A stretch of 64,000 nucleotides of DNA, taken from JAGVPT01 sp963772165. Its GTDB lineage: Bacteria; Bacteroidota; Ignavibacteria; UBA10030; UBA8401. Shown here piece after piece: positions 26,147 through 35,200 of this stretch. The position numbers were made by a program, and so were the translations under genes. Each line of letters starts with the position of its first letter. The first letter of the stretch is position 1. Under the pieces are notes generated by a model, which was given only the letters and a program-made list of their open reading frames with translations, was not told the DNA's origin and searched no databases. The DNA lies in assembly GCA_963772165.1 (NCBI GenBank), contig CAVYWA010000023.1:186001-250000 (forward strand). Direction: 5' to 3'.

Positions 26147-28024
26147 TTATCTTTTTAGATACACGGATAGAACCGATATATCTGAAACCGTCACTCCGGA
26201 GATCCTGGACGCCTGTCCGATGGAAGTTGGTTTGACCTTGCGAAGCCTTTCTTTCCCCTCAGTGCTTAGCGACTTGAGGTTTGAGAAGTCAAAATCTTCA
26301 GGTATTTTAAAACTCTCGAACTTGGCAGATTTGCTTATTTGGTCGAGCTCTCTTTTTATATAACCATCATATTTAATATCAATCTCTACTTGCTCACCGA
26401 CGCCCTTGATAGCAAGAGCCCGTTTTACTTCGCCGCTTTCAATCATTGGCAACATTTCATCAATAGTAATTGAAGGTCTCTTGAGAAGTTGCGAGAGTCT
26501 TTCATGTTCTTGAGCGGGGGTCAGACCGAATTTCACTAGTAGTTTGTTTGCGTCCAGAGGTGAAGCAAATTTTTTTTGAAGGTAATCTGAAGCAAGGGTA
26601 ATTGCCTTCTCCTTCAAATTCAGCGATGCCAGCATGTCGTCAGAGATCAATCCCAACCTGTATCCCTTTCGCATCAAGCGACGATCGGCGTTGTCTTGCC
26701 GCAGCAGAAGGCGGTGTTCTGCTCGCGACGTGAACATCCTATATGGCTCATCGGTAGATTTATTGATGAGATCATCAATCATTACGCCGACGTACGCTTC
26801 GCTTCTGCTTAGTACAAATGGTTCTTCATTTCTCGCTTTTAGCGCTGCGTTAATTCCTGCAATCAATCCTTGGCCCGCAGCTTCTTCATAGCCGGAAGTT
26901 CCATTAATTTGGCCCGCAAAGAATAGCCCCGTGACTAGCTTCGTCTCCAATGAATGCTTAAGCTGATTTGGCGGGAAGAAATCGTACTCCACCGCATAGC
27001 CGGGTCTAAGCATTTTTACTTTCTGCAGGCCCGCTATTGTTCTAAGTCCCTCAAACTGTATTTCTTCTGGTAAGCTAGTGGAGAATCCATTCACATAAAC
27101 TACGTTTGTATGATAACCCTCCGGTTCGAGAAATATCTGATGTCGTTCTCTATCTGCAAATCGAGAGACCTTGTCTTCTATCGATGGACAATAGCGAGGA
27201 CCGGTTCCCTTGATTCTTCCCGTGAACATTGGAGAGCGATCGAATCCCTTTCTCAATACATCGTGAGTCTCCTTATTTGTATATGTAAGGTACATCGGAA
27301 TCAACTTGTTTGAGATTTTATCGGTGGAGAAAGAGAAGGGTGTTGGTGGATTGTCGCTTTCCTGAACCTCAACCGAAGAAAAGTCAATGCTTCTGAAATC
27401 GATCCTGGGGGGAGTTCCGGTCTTGAGCCTTCCTGATACAAAGCCTAATTGGTTAAGGCATTCGGTTACCTGAGCCGCTGGCGGTTCGCCGAACCTCCCA
27501 CCCCTGCGATTTTTTAAACCAGTGTGCATTAGTCCGTTAAGAAAAGTTCCGGACGAAAGCACAAGTGACTTACATCCTATATATCCAAAAATAGAAGTCA
27601 CTATTCCCTTTAGTAAACCGCCCTCTACAAAAAGTTCACGCAGTGAGTCTTCAAGAACATCCAGGTTGGCCTGGCGCAGTACCCTTTTTTGAGCATCGCC
27701 AGCATACTCCTCTCTATCATTTTGTGAGCGGGGAGACCAAACCGCTGGACCCTTTGACTTATTCAACATCTTAAAATTAATTCCTGTTGAATCTGCGATT
27801 TTTCCCATCTCCCCACCCAGAGCGTCGATTTCACGTACGATATGCCCCTTTGCCGTTCCTCCTATTGCAGGATTGCAAGACAACCTCCCTATTGATGTAA
27901 ATTTTAGGGTGACAAGCAATGTGCTGGAACCCATTCTTGCGGCAGCCAAAGATGCTTCGATCCCAGCGTGTCCACCTCCAACAACAATCACATCGTAGTA
28001 GTTTTTAGGGTCTTTAATTAGCAT
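26147..28024 (-). CDS. mnmG: tRNA uridine-5-carboxymethylaminomethyl modification enzyme MnmG (GidA)
   Basis: 625 residues, full length. FAD-binding VIVVGGGHAGIEASLAAARM near the N-terminus, SCNPAIGGTAKGHIVREIDA, the GTFLNGLMHTG block, INGTSGYEEAAGQGLIAGIN and a C-terminal helical domain with IKYDGYIKRE. With MnmE it installs the (carboxymethyl)aminomethyl group at wobble U34 of tRNAs using FAD and a folate C1 unit. It lies between mnmE and rsmG on the minus strand; the 22-base spacer to mnmE holds a perfect parS. Confidence 0.97.
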   Translation of the reverse strand: MLIKDPKNYYDVIVVGGGHAGIEASLAAARMGSSTLLVTLKFTSIGRLSCNPAIGGTAKGHIVREIDALGGEMGKIADSTGINFKMLNKSKGPAVWSPRSQNDREEYAGDAQKRVLRQANLDVLEDSLRELFVEGGLLKGIVTSIFGYIGCKSLVLSSGTFLNGLMHTGLKNRRGGRFGEPPAAQVTECLNQLGFVSGRLKTGTPPRIDFRSIDFSSVEVQESDNPPTPFSFSTDKISNKLIPMYLTYTNKETHDVLRKGFDRSPMFTGRIKGTGPRYCPSIEDKVSRFADRERHQIFLEPEGYHTNVVYVNGFSTSLPEEIQFEGLRTIAGLQKVKMLRPGYAVEYDFFPPNQLKHSLETKLVTGLFFAGQINGTSGYEEAAGQGLIAGINAALKARNEEPFVLSRSEAYVGVMIDDLINKSTDEPYRMFTSRAEHRLLLRQDNADRRLMRKGYRLGLISDDMLASLNLKEKAITLASDYLQKKFASPLDANKLLVKFGLTPAQEHERLSQLLKRPSITIDEMLPMIESGEVKRALAIKGVGEQVEIDIKYDGYIKRELDQISKSAKFESFKIPEDFDFSNLKSLSTEGKERLRKVKPTSIGQASRISGVTVSDISVLSVYLKR

Positions 28025-28029
28025 AAATA

Positions 28030-28045
28030 TGTTTCACGTGAAACA
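28030..28045. promoter_or_regulatory. parS site (ParB-binding), perfect consensus
   Basis: TGTTTCACGTGAAACA, a perfect 16-bp palindrome identical to the canonical parS sequence, in the short spacer between mnmE and mnmG. ParB loads here for chromosome segregation. parS sites usually cluster near oriC. Confidence 0.9.
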
Positions 28046-28046
28046 A

Positions 28047-29426
28047 TCACTTTCCCACACAAAATCTGGAAAAAATGTTATTAAGGATATCTTCCGGTGT
28101 TGTAAGGCCTATGATTTCTCCTAGAGAGTTTAGAGCCCCCCTCAGGTCTATTGCTACCAACTCATTACCTAATCCATCCATGAATGCAGTTTTTGCCGAA
28201 ATTAGGCTATTTTGAGTCGCTTTCAACAATTGCCGATGTCGGTCGCTCTGAATCTTGATGCTCGAAGAATTCGAGTCGTACCCGGCAAGTGCCCGGTTGA
28301 CCAGTTTCTTTGTAAGCTCGCCAATGCCATGTCTCGTAACACACGAAATAGCTACTGCATCAAAATCGGTAAAGGCCGCCTTTTCAAACTCAGGGCTGAG
28401 AATATCGGTTTTGTTAGTTATGAGGATCATTCTGTCACGGTAATCTCTTAAAGATCTTAATACGCTCTCGAGCGCGCCTCCAAGGGGTATAGAAGAATCG
28501 AGAACCAGTAAAATAAGGTCGGCAGAACTAATTTGATCGTTGCTTCTTTTGACCCCCTCTTGCTCAACAGCATCGGTTGTGGCTCTCAATCCAGCAGTAT
28601 CAACGAGTCGAAAGACAATTCCCTCGATAATAAGAGTTTCTTCAATCACATCCCTGGTTGTTCCTGGAACTTCGCTTACAATGGCCCGATTTTCCTGCAA
28701 GAGAACATTCATAAGGCTCGATTTTCCAACATTCGGGCTCCCCGCCAAAACAACCTTCACTCCGTCACGAATAAGTTTTCCGTAATTATAAGATTGAATA
28801 AGATTTTCTAATTCCGTTATTGCGTCGTCAAAAATTGAATTCGTCTTGTTGAAATCTGCTAAGGCTATCCCCTCTTCAGCAAAGTCCAGCTCCAGCTCCA
28901 GCAACGAACATAAATCGATCAATTTTATTCTGAGGTTATTGATTGCAGTCGACAATCTACCGCTCAGCTGCTCAATGGATGCCCGGTGAGCAAGCGCCGT
29001 CTTTGAGTGTATCAGATCAGCTACCGCCTCAGCCTGCATCAGATCCATCTTGCCATTAAGAAATGCCCTTTGAGTAAATTCACCGGGGTCTGCCATCCTC
29101 GCCCCGGCCCCAATAACGGTCTCCAGAATCTTTCGCGAAACGTAATAACTCCCATGACAGCTTATTTCGACTGCATCTTCCCCGGTATACGAGCTGGGTT
29201 TTCTGAAAACAGAGACGAGGACCTCATCCACAACACCATCCCGAGGATGAACTATTCTGCCATAATGAATTGTATGAGAAACGGCTTCGGGCAATAAGGA
29301 TTTGCCGCGAAAAACAGTACTAACGACTTCTATCGCCTTTGCACCGCTGATTCGGACTATGGAGATTCCTGCCTCTCCTAATGGAGTCGCAATTGCGGCA
29401 ATAGTATCGTTTTGGTCTCGAAACAT
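28047..29426 (-). CDS. mnmE: tRNA modification GTPase MnmE (TrmE)
   Basis: 459 residues from the ATG at 29426; the open frame extends to 29552 but the extra 42 residues are not conserved and would run into the divergent ilv promoter. The folate-binding N-terminal domain starts TIAAIATPLGEAGISIVRIS. The G domain has G1 AGSPNVGKSSLMN, G3 DTAGL and G4 NKTD. The C-terminal FCVGK carries the conserved Cys. It is the partner of MnmG in tRNA wobble-uridine modification. Confidence 0.96.
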   Translation of the reverse strand: MFRDQNDTIAAIATPLGEAGISIVRISGAKAIEVVSTVFRGKSLLPEAVSHTIHYGRIVHPRDGVVDEVLVSVFRKPSSYTGEDAVEISCHGSYYVSRKILETVIGAGARMADPGEFTQRAFLNGKMDLMQAEAVADLIHSKTALAHRASIEQLSGRLSTAINNLRIKLIDLCSLLELELDFAEEGIALADFNKTNSIFDDAITELENLIQSYNYGKLIRDGVKVVLAGSPNVGKSSLMNVLLQENRAIVSEVPGTTRDVIEETLIIEGIVFRLVDTAGLRATTDAVEQEGVKRSNDQISSADLILLVLDSSIPLGGALESVLRSLRDYRDRMILITNKTDILSPEFEKAAFTDFDAVAISCVTRHGIGELTKKLVNRALAGYDSNSSSIKIQSDRHRQLLKATQNSLISAKTAFMDGLGNELVAIDLRGALNSLGEIIGLTTPEDILNNIFSRFCVGK

Positions 29427-29478
29427 GGCGATGAATGTTAAATATAGAGATTTTTTCCTGATAAACAATTTACCGAAA

Positions 29479-29490
29479 TTCTTGCAAGAA
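29479..29490. promoter_or_regulatory. perfect palindrome between the mnmE and ilv promoters
   Basis: TTCTTGCAAGAA, a 12-bp perfect palindrome in the divergent intergenic region, about 25 bases upstream of the ilv -35 box. It could be a regulator site; there is no other support. Confidence 0.3.
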
Positions 29491-29512
29491 CAAAAAAAAC
29501 CGAATATTTTAC

Positions 29513-29540
29513 TTGACAAAAGAGAATAAATTCTTATCTT
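29513..29540 (+). promoter_or_regulatory. predicted sigma-70-type promoter of the ilv operon
   Basis: TTGACA at 29513-29518 and TATCTT at 29535-29540 with a 16-base spacer. A transcript starting near 29547 would contain the leader peptide at 29652 and the attenuator hairpins before ilvB. Confidence 0.6.
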
Positions 29541-29651
29541 TTTAGAGTGCAACGGATTGGATGCATTGTCATCCCTATAAAACCGGACATGTCAAGACGA
29601 ACTAATAAAAATACGAATTACATTTCTAGCCGTTTGAAATTAGAAACGCTG

Positions 29652-29747
29652 ATGCGTATTCTCGCCGTATCCCCCCTCTTCGTCGCCGGCATCATTATTA
29701 TTTTGGGAACTCTACCGGGTATTCTAAGCCTAACAATTGTAGGCTAA
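29652..29747 (+). CDS. ilv operon leader peptide (Ile/Leu/Val-rich, 31 residues)
   Basis: A short ORF in which 16 of 31 residues are Ile, Leu or Val (MRILAVSPLFV..., GIIIILGTLPGILSLTIV), including five branched-chain codons in a row and three CTA leucine codons. It ends 6 bases before a long inverted repeat and 150 bases before ilvB. This is the composition of attenuation leader peptides of ilv operons. The frame is open from an ATG at 29547, but only this C-terminal part is branched-chain rich and 29547 would coincide with the predicted transcript start. No clear Shine-Dalgarno sequence is visible. Confidence 0.65.
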   Translation: MRILAVSPLFVAGIIIILGTLPGILSLTIVG

Positions 29748-29753
29748 GACAGA

Positions 29754-29861
29754 CCAGAGGTTACCCAAACACACCACCGAATATTTCCAAATCAAAAGTT
29801 AAGTTAAAGGCGTAACCTCTGGAGGAACACAGAAATTCCTTTGGCTTTGCTTTTTAGATTT
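29754..29861 (+). promoter_or_regulatory. ilv attenuator: mutually exclusive antiterminator and terminator hairpins
   Basis: Antiterminator: CCAGAGGTTAC (29754-29764) pairs perfectly with GTAACCTCTGG (29812-29822). Terminator: CTGGAGGAA (29819-29827) pairs with TTCCTTTGG (29836-29844), including G-U pairs, followed by a T-rich tract to about 29861. The two share 29819-29822 and exclude each other. A ribosome finishing the leader at 29747 would cover the first arm and favour termination. One stalled on Ile/Leu/Val codons would leave it free and favour readthrough. The structures were paired by eye; no energies were computed. Confidence 0.65.
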
Positions 29862-29896
29862 TTTAGACATCATCATTCACAAACCTGACTATCGTT

Positions 29897-31675
29897 ATGG
29901 CACAACAGAAAGATACAACCTTGCCACTCCCGACTAAATTAATGACCGGGGCGGAAATCTTTGTCCGCTCTTTAATTGAAGAGGGGGTCGAAATCGTTTT
30001 TGGATACCCCGGCGGTGCGGTCATCGGTATTTATGATGCACTGCACGATATTTCAGATATCAAGCATATCCTAACACGGCACGAACAGGGAGCAGTTCAT
30101 GCTGCCGAGGGATACGCCAAAGCAAGCGGCAAGCCCGGTGTAGCTCTTGTTACTTCGGGTCCCGGTGCTACGAACACCGTCACCGGCATTGCGGATGCAT
30201 ATATGGATTCCGTACCGATAGTCGTATTCACGGGGCAGGTTGCTTTAAAGCTCATAGGAAATGATGCTTTCCAGGAAGCGGATATTGTTGGCATCACGCG
30301 GCCGATTACTAAACACAATTACCTCGTTCGCGATGTCAAAGAGCTCGCTTCAACAATCAAGGAAGCTTTCTATGTCGCGACCACCGGGAGACCGGGACCA
30401 GTTCTCGTCGATCTGCCGAAAGATGTTATGGCAAGCAAAACTCATTTTGACTATCCCAAAAAAGTTTCCATGCGCTCGTACAATCCACATGTTGACGGAC
30501 ACATGAAGCAGCTTGAGAAGGCTGCTGCGCTCATTGCAAAATCAAAGCGACCGGTCTTGTATGTCGGCGGCGGTGCAATTCTTTCGAACGCGTCAGAAGA
30601 ATTAAAAAACTTTGCAAGGAAAACTCGGATTCCGGTAACAACGACATTGCACGGGCTCGGTTCGTACCCCGAAAACGATGAGCTATCCATGGGAATGCTC
30701 GGCATGCACGGGACATGGTATTCAAACACGGCGGTGCACTATTGCGACCTGCTTATCGCCGTCGGAGCCCGGTTTGATGACCGCGTTACGGGTAACACGG
30801 AAGCTTTTGCCGCCGAAGCAAAAAAGATTCATATCGACATCGACCCCACAGCGATCAGCAAGAATGTCAAAGTAGACGTTCCGATCGTCGGCGATGTGAA
30901 AAAGGTTTTGCAGAAATTGTCGCAAATGGTTGAACCGCTCGATACAATGGACTGGCTCCAGACAATCAAGCAGTGGAAGTCAGAACACCCGCTTCGGTAT
31001 CGAAACGGGAAATTAATCCGCATGCAATACGTCATCCAAAAGATCGGCGAAATCACAAAAGGGGATGCCGTCATTATCAGCGATGTCGGCCAGCATCAAA
31101 TGTGGGCTGCGCAATTTTTCAAATATATCCATCCGCGGACGCATATAACATCGGGCGGTTTGGGCACGATGGGATTTTCGCTGCCGGCTGCAATGGGAGC
31201 ATCGTTTGCCAGAAAAGATTTCCCGATTATTTCGGTGAGCGGCGATGGAGGCATCCAAATGAACATCCAGGAAATGGCGACATGCGTTGAGTATAAGGTG
31301 CCGGTGAAAATTTTCATCCTTAACAACGGCTATCTTGGCATGGTGCGGCAATGGCAAGAATTGTTCTGGCGCAAGCGCTATTCACATGTTGCAATGTACA
31401 GCCCGGACTTTGTTAAGCTTGCCGATGCGTACGGCTGCCCGGGGTATCGTGCCGCGACCACCGATGAAGTTGAAGAGGTGATACAAAAAGCGTTGGCCGT
31501 CAAAGACGGTCCCGTGATCGTTGAATTCAAAGTCGTTCCTGAAGACAACGTGTATCCTATGATTCCGGCGGGTCAGACATGGAATGAAATTATAGACATT
31601 CCCGACGAGGAACGTTCAGCCGTCGACGGAGAAGAAATAGAATCGGAAGAATTAATCACGCTGACCAAAGGATAA
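29897..31675 (+). CDS. ilvB: acetolactate synthase large (catalytic) subunit
   Basis: 592 residues. The TPP-activating Glu is in RHEQGAVHAAEGYAKASG, the FAD-binding/middle domain includes RFDDRVTGN, and the TPP/Mg site is SGDGGIQMNIQEMAT...LNNGYLGMVRQWQELFW. It condenses pyruvate with pyruvate or 2-oxobutyrate as the first common step to valine, leucine and isoleucine. It starts the ilvB-ilvN-gltB-ilvC operon 36 bases after the attenuator, and the small subunit follows after 5 bases. Confidence 0.96.
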   Translation: MAQQKDTTLPLPTKLMTGAEIFVRSLIEEGVEIVFGYPGGAVIGIYDALHDISDIKHILTRHEQGAVHAAEGYAKASGKPGVALVTSGPGATNTVTGIADAYMDSVPIVVFTGQVALKLIGNDAFQEADIVGITRPITKHNYLVRDVKELASTIKEAFYVATTGRPGPVLVDLPKDVMASKTHFDYPKKVSMRSYNPHVDGHMKQLEKAAALIAKSKRPVLYVGGGAILSNASEELKNFARKTRIPVTTTLHGLGSYPENDELSMGMLGMHGTWYSNTAVHYCDLLIAVGARFDDRVTGNTEAFAAEAKKIHIDIDPTAISKNVKVDVPIVGDVKKVLQKLSQMVEPLDTMDWLQTIKQWKSEHPLRYRNGKLIRMQYVIQKIGEITKGDAVIISDVGQHQMWAAQFFKYIHPRTHITSGGLGTMGFSLPAAMGASFARKDFPIISVSGDGGIQMNIQEMATCVEYKVPVKIFILNNGYLGMVRQWQELFWRKRYSHVAMYSPDFVKLADAYGCPGYRAATTDEVEEVIQKALAVKDGPVIVEFKVVPEDNVYPMIPAGQTWNEIIDIPDEERSAVDGEEIESEELITLTKG

Positions 31676-31680
31676 CGGCG

Positions 31681-32220
31681 ATGACAATAATCTCAGAGAA
31701 GGAAACGGAAACGGTCGATGTACAGGCACGGAAGCACACCATCTCTCTCCTCGTGGAAAATAAATTCGGTGCGTTCAACAGAATTGCCGGACTGTTTTCT
31801 GCTAAGGGATACAATATCGACAGCCTCACAGTCGGCCCGACGGAAGACGATTCGGTGTCCCGGATGACGATTGTGACGCGCGGCGATGATGGCGTGATCG
31901 AGCAGATCATCAAGCAGCTGAACAAACTCATCGATACGCTCAAAGTAACAGACCTTACATACGAAAGTTTTGTCGAGCGCGACCTTGCTCTCATCAAAGT
32001 GCAGACAACTCCCGAGACGCGTCCCGAGATCATGCAAATAGTCGAAATCTTTCGCGCAAAGATTATAGACATCAGCCCCAAAACGGCGACCATAGAAGCC
32101 GTCGGCGGCCAACAAAAGATCGATGCGATCATCAAAATGCTGAAACCGTTCGTCATCAAAGAAATGGCCCGCACCGGGAGAGTTGCATTGAAAAGAGAAT
32201 TTCAAGGAGAAGTCGATTGA
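31681..32220 (+). CDS. ilvN: acetolactate synthase small (regulatory) subunit
   Basis: 179 residues. The N-terminal ACT domain is evident (HTISLLVENKFGAFNRIAGL, FSAKGYNIDSLTVGPTEDD), followed by the C-terminal ALS_ss_C region (GRVALKREFQGEVD). It activates the catalytic subunit and gives feedback inhibition by valine or leucine. Its final codons overlap the TTG start of gltB (TTGA). Confidence 0.95.
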   Translation: MTIISEKETETVDVQARKHTISLLVENKFGAFNRIAGLFSAKGYNIDSLTVGPTEDDSVSRMTIVTRGDDGVIEQIIKQLNKLIDTLKVTDLTYESFVERDLALIKVQTTPETRPEIMQIVEIFRAKIIDISPKTATIEAVGGQQKIDAIIKMLKPFVIKEMARTGRVALKREFQGEVD

Positions 32221-35200
32221 AGACGACCTCGGACGAAACAAACATCCGTATCAATTTTCCTTTGTATGACCCGCGTTTCGAGCACGATGCCTGCGGCACA
32301 GGGTTCGTTGCGAATATTTCGGGGCAGAAAAGCAACAAGATTCTCAAGCGGGCATTGCGGGCTGTTTGCAACGTTACACATCGGGGAGCGGTGGATGCGG
32401 ATGCCCAGACGGGGGACGGTTCAGGAATATTGACGCAGGTGCCGGGAAAGTTTTTCCTTTCGGCGGTCCCGGAGTTATCTTCGCAAATCACCGGCGACTC
32501 CGATCTTGCAATCGGGATGTTGTTCATGCCGCACACGACCGAGCATTCGTTTGCCGCGTGCAAATCGGTCGTTGAGTCGGTCGTTCAAAGACGGGAACTG
32601 CGATTTCTCGGTTGGCGAATTGTCCCGACGGACTCGTCGTACCTTGGAGATAAGGCGGCCGCAACGCAGCCCAACATCCGTCAGGTGTTGATCGGAAAAC
32701 CGCAACATCTCAGCGCGGCGGAGTTTGAACGAACGCTCTATATCACGCGTAGAGAGATTGAAAAGGAGATGAAGAATGCGGCCATCGAGAATTTTTATGC
32801 CGCTTCATTCTCAAGCAGGACAATCGTCTATAAAGGACTCGTGACCCCATTGGCACTCGATAAGTTCTATATCGATCTGCAGTCGCCCGAGTATGAAACT
32901 GCGCTTGCGATTTTCCATCAACGATTCAGCACGAATACGTTTCCGCGATGGGAGCTTGCCCATCCATTCCGTATGCTTGGACACAACGGTGAGATCAATA
33001 CGATTCAGGGAAACAGAAATTGGACAAAGGCTCGCGAGGCGGAGTTGGAATCACCTTTCTGGAGAGACGATGTCGAATTTCTGAAGCCTATTCTTCAGCC
33101 GAATGCGAGCGACTCGGCAAATGTGGACAATGCCCTTGAAGCACTAACCCTTTCGGGGCGTGGAATCCTCCATTCAATGTTGATGCTTGTTCCCGAAGCG
33201 TGGAACTCATCATACCGTGTCGACCCGTCTGTCCGCGCTTTTTTCGAGTACCATGAATGCTTCAGCGAACCGTGGGACGGGCCGGCGGCGTTGATTTTCA
33301 GCGATGGGGTCACGGTTGCGGCATCTCTTGACCGCAACGGACTTCGTCCATGCAGGTATAAAATTACAAACGACGGCTTGATTGTCGTCGGCTCCGAAGT
33401 CGGACCGGTGGATATGGACGACGCGACGGTCGTAAAAAAGGGGAGGCTTGGTCCCGGCCAGATGATCGCCGTCGACACTGCTCGGGGCATCTTGTTGAAG
33501 GACCTCGATATCAAGCGGGAGCTTGCATCTCAAAGGCCGTACGCAAAATGGGTCAGCGAGAATTTAGTCCGCGCCCAGGAACACGTTCATCCGGATCTTT
33601 CGCCGAAGACTTCATTCTCCGCCGAAGAGACCTTGCGGCTGCAGCTATGTTTCGGTTACAGTTACGAAGAGCTCGGTCTCATTTTTCCGCCGATGATTGA
33701 AGAAGGGAAGGAGCCGGTGGGTTCGATGGGTGACGACGCTCCGCTTGCGGTGCTGTCGCGCCAGCCGAAACTGCTCTCTTCCTATTTCAAACAGCAGTTT
33801 GCTCAGGTAACAAACCCGCCGATCGATCCGATCAGAGAAAAATTAGTGATGTCGTTGACAGGCAAACTTGGGCTCCGGCGGAACTGGTTCGGTGAAACAC
33901 CGGAACATGCCAAGCAGGTACAGATCAACAGCCCGTTTTTATTCGATTACGAACTCGATGCGCTTCGGTCGTTTGAGGATGAAGCGTTTCAGTCGGTTAC
34001 GCTCTCAACATTGTTTCCTCTTGCGGACGGATTGAGCGGTGCGGAAAAAAGGCTGGAGGAATTATGTGCAGAAGCCGAGCGTGCGGCCGACGAAGGGAAA
34101 TATCTCGTCGTTCTGAGCGACCGAGGCGTCGATGAACACAACGTCCCCCTGCCAATGCTCCTTGCGACGGGCGCAGTTCACAACCACCTCATTCGAACAA
34201 ATAAGCGGCTGAGATTAAGCGTGGTGACGGAAACGGCAGAACCGCGGGACATCCATCATTTCGCGACACTGATAGGCTACGGCGTAAATGCGATCAACCC
34301 CTACCTTGCCCTGGAGACAATCCGGCGGCTTGTCGATATCCGTGCCGATAAGTCTCTCACGGTAGAGGTCGCCTTTAAGAATTTCAAGGTTGCAATCGAA
34401 AGCGGCATTTTGAAAATCATGTCGAAGATGGGGATCTCGTTGCTCGGAAGTTACCGGGGTGCGCAAATTTTTGAGGCGATCGGCATCGGCAAAAATGTTA
34501 TCGACGAGTATTTTACCAATACGCCTTCACGAATCGGCGGAATCGGTTTAAAAGAAATTATTGACGAAGCGCTTATGCGCCATGCTGCGGCCTACGGTCA
34601 GCGGGATGCAAAGCTTACGGACCAGGGAATGTTCCGCTTCAAAAAGAACGGTGAGCTCCATGCATGGTCACCCGATGCTTTGCGGGCGATGCAGCAGCTC
34701 AGAAAATCCGGAAGCCAGGAGGACTACAAGCATTTATCGCGCGCCTTGAACGAACACGAGCCGGTAGCCCTCAAAGATTTGATGACATTTAAATCGAACC
34801 GGAAGCCTATTCCTTTGCGGGATGTGGAACCGGCGGAAGATATTATGAAACGCTTCACGACCGCAGCCATGTCCCTCGGGTCGTTATCACCCGAAGCGCA
34901 TGAAACGATCGCGATCGCGATGAACCGTATTGGAGGCAAAAGCAATACAGGCGAAGGAGGAGAAGACCCTGCACGGTTTCGCGTTCGGCCCAACGGCGAT
35001 TCGGCAAACAGCGCGATCAAACAAATTGCGTCTGCGCGTTTTGGAGTAACCGCGGAATATCTTGTCAGCGCCAAAGAAATAGAGATCAAGATGGCACAAG
35101 GCTCTAAGCCGGGGGAGGGAGGCCAGCTACCCGGGCACAAAGTATCAGAGCTGATCGCCCGTCTTCGCCGTGCAACGCCGGGCGTCCAATTAATCTCTCC

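Noticed and set aside
29547..29747. 66-residue version of the ilv leader ORF
   Set aside because: Its ATG coincides with the predicted transcript start and the first half is not branched-chain rich. The 31-residue form from 29652 fits attenuation better.
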